Shown one piece after another: positions 1-5,132 of a stretch of DNA of 5,132 nt. Where the stretch lies: the NCBI GenBank assembly GCA_017989575.1, contig JAGNPP010000197.1:1-5132 (forward strand). The letters are read 5' to 3'. The translations under genes were made by a program, and so were the position numbers. The notes under the pieces were generated by a model. That model saw nothing but the letters and a program-made list of their open reading frames with translations. It was not told where the DNA came from and searched no databases. This stretch comes from Chryseobacterium sp. Lineage in GTDB: Bacteria; Bacteroidota; Bacteroidia; Flavobacteriales; Weeksellaceae. Each line of letters begins with the position of its first letter. The first letter of the stretch is position 1.

Positions 1-217
1 ATTAACAATGCAAATTGTTGATGCTTTAAAAGAAGCTTTAGGGACGAATAATGTCGCTTGTATCATCGATGCCAAACATCTTTGTGTGAATTGTCGTGGG
101 ATAAAAGACACTGCGAGTTCTACAATCACAGCAGAATTGAGTGGGATTTTCAGAACCAATCCAATTACGAGACAGGAGTTTCTGCATTATGTAGGAAGCC
201 ACGCAAAATTTGATTAA
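1..217 (+). CDS. folE: GTP cyclohydrolase I, C-terminal part (5' end outside window)
   Basis: GTP cyclohydrolase I converts GTP to 7,8-dihydroneopterin triphosphate, the first step of tetrahydrofolate and pterin synthesis, as a cytosolic homodecamer. Only the last 71 residues are here, and the frame is open to the left edge (Leu-Thr precede the first ATG at 8, which is therefore internal). The segment matches the end of the family: the LTMQIVDALKEALGT helix, the IDAKHLCVNCRGI active-site strand and the TAELSGIF...TRQEFLHYV tail. The HLC motif (His codon 77-79, Cys codon 83-85) corresponds to E. coli His179 and the zinc ligand Cys181. The Arg four residues after that Cys corresponds to Arg185, a triphosphate contact. 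A second Cys (codon 92-94) lies where many relatives have Ser or Ala and is unlikely to matter. The ending lines up with the normal C-terminus of the family, so this is not a truncation. No clear terminator follows, so read-through into cysS is possible. Confidence 0.95.
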   Translation, partial: LTMQIVDALKEALGTNNVACIIDAKHLCVNCRGIKDTASSTITAELSGIFRTNPITRQEFLHYVGSHAKFD

Positions 218-325
218 AATGATAAAATATAAAAAACTGACACATCAAATTTTCATCACAACAATTATCTGTTGCTGATTTTGTGCGTTAAATATTCAAT
301 CATTTATCAATTATAATTTATCATT
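218..325. repeat. AT-rich gap between folE and cysS with short repeats
   Basis: The 118-base gap holds no gene. Two short patterns are visible. The 9-mer AATGATAAA at 218-226 recurs as its reverse complement at 317-325, so the pair brackets most of the gap. The 8-mer ATTTATCA occurs twice in direct orientation at 302-309 and 316-323, just before the cysS start. The bases involved are almost all A and T, so chance is a serious explanation. AT-rich phrases of this kind are common between genes in this bacterial group, which is recollection and not a search. No function is assigned. Confidence 0.35.
250..283 (+). promoter_or_regulatory. Weak candidate promoter for cysS
   Basis: TGATTTTG at 276-283 differs by one base from the Bacteroidota -7 consensus TAnnTTTG. 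TTTT at 250-253 lies 22 bases upstream, inside the usual 17-23 base spacing, but lacks the final G of the -33 element. It would give a leader of roughly 45 bases. One mismatch in each box in AT-rich DNA makes this only a suggestion; transcription from a promoter upstream of folE is the alternative. Confidence 0.25.
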
Positions 326-335
326 CATAAAAACA

Positions 336-1805
336 ATGCAACTAAAAATATACAACTCGCTTTCAGGCGAAAAAGAAGTTTTCAAACCCATCTTGGAAGG
401 TAATATCGGGATGTACGTTTGTGGACCAACGGTTTACAGCAACGTGCATTTGGGGAACGTGAGAACTTTTTTATCTTTCGATTTTATTTACAGAAGTCTT
501 CAGTTTCTAGGATATAAAGTCAGATATGTCAGAAACATTACAGATGCAGGACATTTGACGGACGATGGCGATATCAATAATGACAGATTCATCAAGCAAT
601 CTAGATTGGAAAAACTGGAACCGATGGAAATCGTTCAAAAATATACGGTCGATTTTCACGATGTTTTGAAGAAATTCAATTTGCTTCCACCAACAATTGA
701 GCCGACTGCAACTGGTCATATTATCGAACAATTAGAACTTGCAAAAGATTTAATTGAAAAAGGTTTTGCATACGAAAGCAATGGTTCAGTTTATTTCGAT
801 GTTTTGGAATACAATGCGAGAGGACTTAATTATGGAGAACTTTCCAGAAGAAATATCGAGGAATTATTTGCTAATACAAGAGATTTGGATGGACAAGGTG
901 AGAAAAAAAATCCACAGGATTTTGCACTTTGGAAAAAAGCATCGCCAGAACATATTATGAAATGGCCGTCGCCTTGGGGAGAAGGTTTCCCGGGCTGGCA
1001 CTTGGAATGTACTGCGATGAGCACCAAATATCTTGGCGACCAATTCGATATTCACGGTGGTGGAATGGATTTGAAATTCCCGCACCACGAATGTGAGATC
1101 GCTCAAGGAAAAGCGTGCAACGGCGTAGAACCTGTGAAATATTGGATGCACGCCAATATGTTGACGATGAACGGACAAAGAATGAGCAAATCAACAGGAA
1201 ATTATATTCTTCCAATGGAATTGATCACTGGGAATAATGATTTCTTTGAAAAAGCGTTTCATCCAAGTGTGTTGAGATTCTGCTTTTTGCAGGCGCATTA
1301 CAGAAGTGTTTTGGATATTTCCAATGATGCAATGTTAGCGAGCGAAAAAGGCTTCAACAGATTGATGGAAGCCGTAAAAATCCTTAATACACAAGTTCCG
1401 ACAGAAGGCGTAGAAACATCTTCTTTTGATTATAAAGCTTGGAAAGAAAAAGTATTGGAAGCTTTGTCAGACGATTTCAACAGTCCTATTTTGATTTCTC
1501 ATTTATTTGAAGCGGTGAAGTTTATTTCAGCTTCGAAACTTGGAAAAGAAAGTATCTCTACCAATGATTATGAAGATTTGAAACAATTCTTAAACGCGAT
1601 TGTTTTCGATGTTTTAGGATTGGAAACTATTGAAGAATCGAATAACGATAAGCTTGACCAAACGTTGCAGGTTTTGATCGACCTGAGAAATCAAGCCAGA
1701 AAATCTAAAAATTGGGAATTGTCTGACCAGATCCGTGACCAGCTTTTGGAAAAAGGAATTGAGCTGAAAGATGGACGAGACGGGACAACTTACGTTTTGA
1801 ATTAA
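336..1805 (+). CDS. cysS: Cysteine--tRNA ligase (cysteinyl-tRNA synthetase)
   Basis: This cytosolic class I aminoacyl-tRNA synthetase activates cysteine with ATP and charges tRNA-Cys. It is complete at 489 residues, slightly longer than E. coli CysRS (461). The N-terminal Rossmann catalytic domain (about 1-320) carries CGPTVYSNVHLGN, where H38-L-G-N41 is the HIGH motif; the HxGN form is normal in CysRS. The second ATP motif is R282-M-S-K-S286. The zinc site expected from the E. coli structure is intact: C29, C225 (in HLECTAMS), H250 and E254 (in HHECE). Residues about 350-410 form the helical DALR-type region, and the end (ARKSKNWELSDQIRDQLLEK, then DGTTY) is the usual anticodon-binding tail. 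The start follows an A-rich leader (ATAAAAACA) with no Shine-Dalgarno site, normal for Bacteroidota, and the protein begins at the expected distance before the CGPTVY motif. An intrinsic terminator follows the stop codon by 23 bases. Confidence 0.98.
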   Translation: MQLKIYNSLSGEKEVFKPILEGNIGMYVCGPTVYSNVHLGNVRTFLSFDFIYRSLQFLGYKVRYVRNITDAGHLTDDGDINNDRFIKQSRLEKLEPMEIVQKYTVDFHDVLKKFNLLPPTIEPTATGHIIEQLELAKDLIEKGFAYESNGSVYFDVLEYNARGLNYGELSRRNIEELFANTRDLDGQGEKKNPQDFALWKKASPEHIMKWPSPWGEGFPGWHLECTAMSTKYLGDQFDIHGGGMDLKFPHHECEIAQGKACNGVEPVKYWMHANMLTMNGQRMSKSTGNYILPMELITGNNDFFEKAFHPSVLRFCFLQAHYRSVLDISNDAMLASEKGFNRLMEAVKILNTQVPTEGVETSSFDYKAWKEKVLEALSDDFNSPILISHLFEAVKFISASKLGKESISTNDYEDLKQFLNAIVFDVLGLETIEESNNDKLDQTLQVLIDLRNQARKSKNWELSDQIRDQLLEKGIELKDGRDGTTYVLN

Positions 1806-1828
1806 TTCATCAGAAATAACAAATATTT

Positions 1829-1859
1829 AAACCTTTCGTGAAAATCGGAAGGTTTTTTT
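1829..1859 (+). terminator. Rho-independent terminator after cysS
   Basis: AAACCTTTCG (1829-1838) pairs with CGGAAGGTTT (1846-1855) as ten pairs with one G-T wobble (1836/1848) around a 7-base loop (1839-1845). A run of seven T (1853-1859) overlaps the end of the stem and extends beyond it. The hairpin starts 23 bases after the cysS stop, a classic placement. It separates cysS from the secreted-protein gene downstream. Confidence 0.92.
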
Positions 1860-1881
1860 GTGGATATGATTGTTGTGTTTC

Positions 1882-1920
1882 AAAAATACTTAACTTAGTA
1901 TCAATAATTAAAAATACTTA
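1882..1920 (+). repeat. Direct repeat of an 11-mer just upstream of the T9SS-protein gene
   Basis: AAAAATACTTA occurs at 1882-1892 and again, identically, at 1910-1920, so the copies are offset by 28 bases. The second copy ends four bases before the ATG at 1925. The rest of the short leader (1861-1924) shows no Shine-Dalgarno site. TATGATTG at 1865-1872 has one mismatch to the TAnnTTTG -7 box, but no -33 partner is obvious. The repeat could be a pair of regulator sites or a chance duplication in AT-rich DNA; the sequence alone does not decide. Confidence 0.45.
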
Positions 1921-1924
1921 CACT

Positions 1925-3076
1925 ATGAAAAAATCTCTATCCACTTTAATTTTATTGTTTGTCGGAGCAAGTTCTTTTGCACAACAAGACATTTTTGCAC
2001 TTACCGGAAAAGAATCCAATAATATTATTTTCCAAGATTTTCGCGCATTAGATTCCAAAAAAGGAATCACCGAAAATATTCTTTTGTCTGGCAACGACCA
2101 ACCCAAAGTTTATTCCAGCAAATTAAATAAGGAAATCTCTGAAGATAAAAAGTCTTTCGCCAACGCACAAGCAAGTCAAATCGCAACTTTGGCTGTAGAT
2201 GGAAACGGAAACTTGGTTTATATGCCGATGTATTCTCCCAATATTTACGTTTTGGATTCCAAAACCAAGTATATTACTTTATTGGAAAATAATCTTTCCA
2301 ATCCAAAAGCTTGTGATGTTGGTTCTCAGTTTTCCAGAATGACAATAGGGAATGACGGCAATATTTACACACTTTCAAATTCCGGTTCTCAACTTTTGAA
2401 AATTTCCAGCAAAAATGGAAAATATGAAGTTACAGACTTGGGAATTGTGACAGATGATTCAGAAAATGGAGACAATCAGTTGAGCAAGATGCAAACTGGT
2501 TTCGGAGGCGATATGATTGCGGATGATAACAACAATTTCTACATTTTTTCGGCTATGGGAAATGTTTTCAAATTTAATGTTAATGAGATGAAAGCGAAAT
2601 TTCTTGGCAAAGTGAAAGGTCTTCCAGAAAATTTCTCTACAAACGGCGTTGCGGTTAATGCTGAAGGAAAAATTATCTTAGCAAGCGCAAAAGGTGGTGT
2701 TTTGCACACTTTGAAATTAGAAACTCTACAAGCGGAACCAATGACTGCGAACATCAATATGCCAATCTATGATTTGGGAAGCCCTTATGTTTTAAGAAGC
2801 AACAAGCAATTGATTAGTGTTGATAAAAACGACATCTATCCAACAAAAATTTCCCAAGGTTTTGTGAATGTAAAACTTGCAAAGTCTCAGAAAGGAAATG
2901 CTAATGTCAAAGTTTACAATGCTTCCGGGAATTTGGTTGCCAATAAAACCATTACCAATATTTCCAATTCTGAAAACAGAATCGAATTAGGGAAATTAGT
3001 TTCCGGCGTTTATCTTGTAAATGTAGAATCTGAGAATGGGAAAACCATAGTTTCTAAGAAAATCATTGTGAAGTAA
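1925..3076 (+). CDS. Secreted beta-propeller-like protein with T9SS type A sorting domain
   Basis: This 383-residue exported protein has no recognisable enzyme motif. The first 19 residues form a Sec signal peptide (MKK, then a hydrophobic stretch ending SSFA before QQ). The middle shows a degenerate repeat at about A90 (AVDGNGNLVYMP), T140 (TIGNDGNIYTLS), M197 (MIADDNNNFYIFS) and A243 (AVNAEGKIILAS). The 46-57 residue spacing and the 'NG.IY' strand pattern suggest blades of a beta-propeller of the NHL/SMP-30-like kind. From about 305 to the end lies a C-terminal domain of the Por_Secre_tail type (NVKVYNASGNLV, then SGVYLVNVE and KKIIVK), the signal for type IX secretion to the surface or medium. 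Its entry has IYPT where YPNP is usual. A GTG at 1838 would extend the frame by 29 residues, but it lies inside the cysS terminator and hides the signal peptide, so ATG 1925 is chosen. Strong terminators on both sides suggest a single-gene transcript. The sorting domain is near certain, the propeller is inferred, and the ligand is unknown. Confidence 0.9.
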   Translation: MKKSLSTLILLFVGASSFAQQDIFALTGKESNNIIFQDFRALDSKKGITENILLSGNDQPKVYSSKLNKEISEDKKSFANAQASQIATLAVDGNGNLVYMPMYSPNIYVLDSKTKYITLLENNLSNPKACDVGSQFSRMTIGNDGNIYTLSNSGSQLLKISSKNGKYEVTDLGIVTDDSENGDNQLSKMQTGFGGDMIADDNNNFYIFSAMGNVFKFNVNEMKAKFLGKVKGLPENFSTNGVAVNAEGKIILASAKGGVLHTLKLETLQAEPMTANINMPIYDLGSPYVLRSNKQLISVDKNDIYPTKISQGFVNVKLAKSQKGNANVKVYNASGNLVANKTITNISNSENRIELGKLVSGVYLVNVESENGKTIVSKKIIVK

Positions 3077-3101
3077 TTTAATTTTAATCTTAAATATTTA
3101 C

Positions 3102-3136
3102 AAATACGGTTAACGAAAGTTAAACCGTATTTTTTT
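3102..3136 (+). terminator. Rho-independent terminator after the T9SS-protein gene
   Basis: AAATACGGTTAAC (3102-3114) pairs with the segment 3119-3132 around a GAAA loop (3115-3118). There are thirteen pairs, with one unpaired A (3122) in the 3' arm. A T run (3130-3136) overlaps the stem base. The hairpin begins 25 bases after the stop codon. GAAA is a stable GNRA-type loop, which strengthens the call. Confidence 0.92.
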
Positions 3137-3151
3137 GTTTCAATAAAAAAC

Positions 3152-3159
3152 TATTTTTG
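3152..3159 (+). promoter_or_regulatory. Bacteroidota -7 promoter box for the 3177 gene
   Basis: TATTTTTG is an exact match to TAnnTTTG and lies 17 bases before the TTG start at 3177, which would give a very short leader of about ten bases. The nearest -33-like TTTG (3134-3137) is only 14 bases upstream, shorter than the usual 17-23, and overlaps the T run of the preceding terminator. The exact -7 match, placed between a terminator and a start codon, supports a promoter; the poor -33 element lowers confidence. Confidence 0.5.
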
Positions 3160-3176
3160 ACGAAAATTAAGACCAT

Positions 3177-3908
3177 TTGAAGAAATTTCTATTCCTTTAT
3201 TTTCTTTTGATTTCCATATCAATCTATTCTCAAACGCTTTCCGGAATTGTGGTGACGGATGATTCTGCGCGTCTTCCTAAGACTTTGATTATCAATATGA
3301 TTTCCGACCAAAAAGTTTGGAGCAATGAGCTCGGGGAGTTTTCCATTAATGCAAAACCTGGCGACGAAATCCGATTTGTGAAAGAAAACTACGAACGTGA
3401 GAAAGTCATTGTCAGCAACAATCTAAATATAACAGTTCGATTGTCCAAAATTCCAATGGAAATTGAAGAAGTCACGATTGAAAATAAAAGAGTCGCAGAA
3501 GCAAAAAAAGAAGAACTCAGAAAATCTATTGGATTACCAAAAGGACCAGAAAAACCGCGTGAAAAACCAGCGGATGCAGTGGACGATATTGTAAAACCTT
3601 TGATACGAATTCCACCAATGGTGAATGTTCAGGCGATTTATGACGTTGTAAGTGGAAAATCCAAAAGGTTAAAACGACTTTATAAATATGAAGATTTGCA
3701 GGAAGGATTGGCTTGGATTAATAAAAATATAGATCTGGAATATTTTGCTGAAGAGGGAATTACGGCTGACAAGTTTAATGATTTCCTAATGTTTTCTTTG
3801 AGAGACGAGAAGGTTTTGATGTATATGAAAGCCAAAAACATTGGCGGAATCACCATTTCTCTTGACAATAATATTAAGGACTACTTAGAAAGAATTGCAG
3901 AAAAATGA
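3177..3908 (+). CDS. Exported protein with carboxypeptidase-regulatory-like domain, TTG start
   Basis: This 243-residue protein has unknown function. A Sec signal peptide covers about residues 1-18 (MKKF, a hydrophobic core, then SIYS before QT). Residues about 20-92 (TLSGIVV, then NELGEFSINAKPGDEIRF and NITVRLS) match the beta-sandwich carboxypeptidase regulatory-like fold that Bacteroidota place at the N-terminus of many exported and outer-membrane proteins. A charged, Lys/Glu/Pro-rich linker follows (about 106-131, including PKGPEKPREKP). The C-terminal part (about 135-243) has no motif I recognise and looks largely helical. No T9SS sorting domain, lipobox Cys or TonB-dependent receptor barrel is visible, so it is probably periplasmic. 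The start is TTG: the frame has a stop at 3168-3170, only two codons upstream, and the first in-frame ATG would delete the signal peptide, so no ATG start gives an exported protein. It has its own probable promoter and no clear terminator before the next gene, 71 bases on. Confidence 0.87.
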   Translation: MKKFLFLYFLLISISIYSQTLSGIVVTDDSARLPKTLIINMISDQKVWSNELGEFSINAKPGDEIRFVKENYEREKVIVSNNLNITVRLSKIPMEIEEVTIENKRVAEAKKEELRKSIGLPKGPEKPREKPADAVDDIVKPLIRIPPMVNVQAIYDVVSGKSKRLKRLYKYEDLQEGLAWINKNIDLEYFAEEGITADKFNDFLMFSLRDEKVLMYMKAKNIGGITISLDNNIKDYLERIAEK

Positions 3909-3979
3909 TTTTTTTGTTGGAATAATAGTTATAATTCAATAAATCATTAAATTGCGTCAATATTAATAGACCTTAATAA
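3909..3979 (+). other. 71-base gap before the glucanotransferase gene
   Basis: The gap is strongly AT-rich and holds no convincing terminator or promoter. A run of seven T (3909-3915) follows the upstream stop codon. Together with 3898-3905 it could fold into an AT-only style hairpin whose loop is the TGA stop itself, but the T run is used up in the stem. TTAATA is repeated at 3963-3968 and 3973-3978, a 10-base offset, directly before the ATG. No Shine-Dalgarno site is present. Co-transcription of the flanking genes is possible. Confidence 0.4.
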
Positions 3980-5132
3980 ATGAAACTATACTTTAATGTT
4001 AACTTTGGAACAAAAGTTGGCCAACGGCTCGTTTTACGCCTCTACGACGAGAAAAACGATCACCGCGACTACGACTTGACCTATTCCGAAAATAACAACT
4101 GGACAGCAGAAATTGATTATTTCTCAAAATCAATTGAGTACAAATATCTTTTATTGAACGAAGAAAATGTGGTTTTGGATGAAGAAATCCCAACCCACAA
4201 ACTCGATCTTCCGAACAGCTTCAAAGAATTTGTGATTTTTGATCAGTGGAATCTTAAGAATTTCCCGGAAAATTATTTGACCAACAAAATCCTACACAAC
4301 CGTTTGCAAGGTTTCAAGCCTGCAAAATTATCTGTTGTGAAAAAACATTCGCATCTTTTCCGCATAGAAGCGCCACTTTACAATCCAAATTGGCAATTGG
4401 TTGTCATTGGAAATGTGGATGCTTTGGGAAATTGGAGTCCGGAAAATGCAGTAGAGCTCAAGGAAACAGATTACGGCGTTTGGGAAGCTGGGGTGGAAAT
4501 CAAATCTCACCAAACAGTGCTTTACAAATATGCCATCAAGGATAAAACCTCAGGACAAATTGTTTCTCTGGAACCTGGTGACAACCGTTGGGTTTTCGGA
4601 AATCCAACCAAGGATATTTTGTATGTAAAAGCGGACCATTATTTTAAATTTAATAATGAAACACTTTGGCATTCTGCGGGCGTTGCCGTTCCTGTTTTCT
4701 CTTTGAGAACGGAAGACGGTTTCGGTGTTGGTGAATTTTCTGATATTAAAAAATTAGGAGATTGGGCGAATGATGCGAAACTTTCTGTGATTCAGATTTT
4801 ACCAATTAATGATACCACTGCGAATTACACTTGGACCGATTCTTATCCGTACGCGGCCATTTCTGTTTATGCGCTTCATCCGCAATATCTTTCGATTGAG
4901 AAGTTGGATTATGCTTTACCGAAGAAATTAGCAAAAGAATATCAGGATATAAAAGCGGAACTAAATGCTTTAAGTTTAATCGATTACGAGCAAATGATTT
5001 CCGGAAAATGGAAATTTGCAAAAGCTGTTTTCGAGGAAAATCAAGAAGGGATTTTGAAGGATAAAAACTTCAAAAAGTTCATTAAAGATAACGAAGAATG
5101 GCTAATGCCTTATTCCGCATTTTGTGTTTTAC
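3980..5132 (+). CDS. malQ: 4-alpha-glucanotransferase (GH77) with N-terminal CBM20 modules, 3' end outside window
   Basis: Amylomaltase-type enzymes move alpha-1,4-glucan segments between maltodextrins, glycogen and glucose; no signal peptide is seen, so it is cytosolic. From ATG 3980 the frame stays open for 384 codons to the right edge. Residues about 1-95 look like a degenerate starch-binding CBM20 (NNNWTAEID, then EYKYLLLNE) lacking the usual GN-LG-W signature. Residues about 118-225 form a clear CBM20: G144-N-V-D-A-L-G-N-W152, then YKYAIKD, and LEPGDNRW around G200-R203, where the usual Trp before Glu is Leu. GH77 begins near A233 (AGVAVPVFSLRTEDGFGVGE), followed by QILPINDTT (L274-P275 within it) and SYPYAAISVYALHP (288-301). 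Tandem CBM20 before GH77 is the layout of plant DPE2 and the related long bacterial enzymes, whose full length is roughly twice what is seen here. The catalytic acids lie beyond the window. The start is supported by the natural N-terminus of the first module and an A/T-rich leader. Confidence 0.93.
   Translation, partial: MKLYFNVNFGTKVGQRLVLRLYDEKNDHRDYDLTYSENNNWTAEIDYFSKSIEYKYLLLNEENVVLDEEIPTHKLDLPNSFKEFVIFDQWNLKNFPENYLTNKILHNRLQGFKPAKLSVVKKHSHLFRIEAPLYNPNWQLVVIGNVDALGNWSPENAVELKETDYGVWEAGVEIKSHQTVLYKYAIKDKTSGQIVSLEPGDNRWVFGNPTKDILYVKADHYFKFNNETLWHSAGVAVPVFSLRTEDGFGVGEFSDIKKLGDWANDAKLSVIQILPINDTTANYTWTDSYPYAAISVYALHPQYLSIEKLDYALPKKLAKEYQDIKAELNALSLIDYEQMISGKWKFAKAVFEENQEGILKDKNFKKFIKDNEEWLMPYSAFCVL

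Noticed and set aside
259..274. CAACA/TGTTG inverted repeat as a folE terminator
   Set aside because: The stem is only five pairs and no T run follows it, so it does not qualify as an intrinsic terminator.
447..458. HLGN instead of HIGH in the CysRS ATP motif, suspected defect
   Set aside because: HxGN is a known normal variant of this motif in CysRS (for example HIGN in Bacillus), and the zinc ligands and the MSKS motif are intact.
754..960. Plus-strand 68-codon frame within cysS
   Set aside because: It is out of frame inside the conserved CysRS catalytic domain and its translation resembles no known protein.
830..1215. Overlapping open frames on the minus strand inside cysS, with similar short antisense frames at 507-731, 1918-2106, 2539-2757, 3680-3868, 3999-4193, 4328-4513 and 4806-5021
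   Set aside because: They lie opposite well-supported genes, have no recognisable domains, and their translations look like byproducts of the coding strand's codon use.
1838..1924. GTG-started 29-residue N-terminal extension of the T9SS protein
   Set aside because: The GTG lies in the cysS terminator stem, the extension has no signal-peptide character, and a standard signal peptide begins at ATG 1925.
3897..3917. Hairpin around the TGA stop codon (A run pairing with T run) as a terminator
   Set aside because: Pairing is almost all A-T with a 3-base loop, and the T run forms the stem itself, so no T tail is left; weak folding of this kind is expected from A and T runs side by side.
1..5132. 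A new multi-gene defence, toxin-antitoxin or mobile system
   Set aside because: All five genes are housekeeping, carbohydrate or exported-protein genes of similar composition; no integrase, transposase, nuclease, paired small genes, terminal repeats or CRISPR-like arrays are visible.

Overview
The window reads as chromosomal DNA of a Bacteroidota bacterium, most likely a Flavobacteriia member close to Chryseobacterium (Weeksellaceae). The evidence is AT-rich composition with very AT-rich intergenic gaps, A-rich leaders without Shine-Dalgarno sites, a good match to the Bacteroidota -7 box (TAnnTTTG), a secreted protein with a type IX secretion (T9SS) C-terminal sorting domain, and a carboxypeptidase-regulatory-like exported protein. 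The genus is inferred from protein style, not from a database match.

All five genes lie on the + strand. (1) Positions 1-217 hold the 3' end of folE (GTP cyclohydrolase I, folate/pterin synthesis). (2) A 118-base AT-rich gap with short repeats leads to cysS (336-1805), a complete cysteinyl-tRNA synthetase, which ends at a strong intrinsic terminator (1829-1859). (3) A secreted beta-propeller-like protein with a T9SS sorting domain occupies 1925-3076 and is closed by a second strong terminator with a GAAA loop (3102-3136). (4) A -7 promoter box (3152-3159) precedes a TTG-started exported protein of unknown function (3177-3908). (5) After a 71-base gap without a clear terminator, a GH77 4-alpha-glucanotransferase of the CBM20-bearing, DPE2-like type starts at 3980 and runs off the right edge at 5132.

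The genes do not form one pathway. folE and cysS are housekeeping genes that may share transcription. The T9SS-sorted gene is bracketed by two terminators and so looks monocistronic. The 3177 gene and the glucanotransferase gene could be co-transcribed, but nothing links their functions. No mobile element, CRISPR array, tRNA, rRNA or recognisable riboswitch is visible, and I found no sign of a new multi-gene system. The points most worth a second look are the two poorly characterised exported proteins, the TTG start, the degenerate first CBM20 of the glucanotransferase, and short direct repeats in the gaps.
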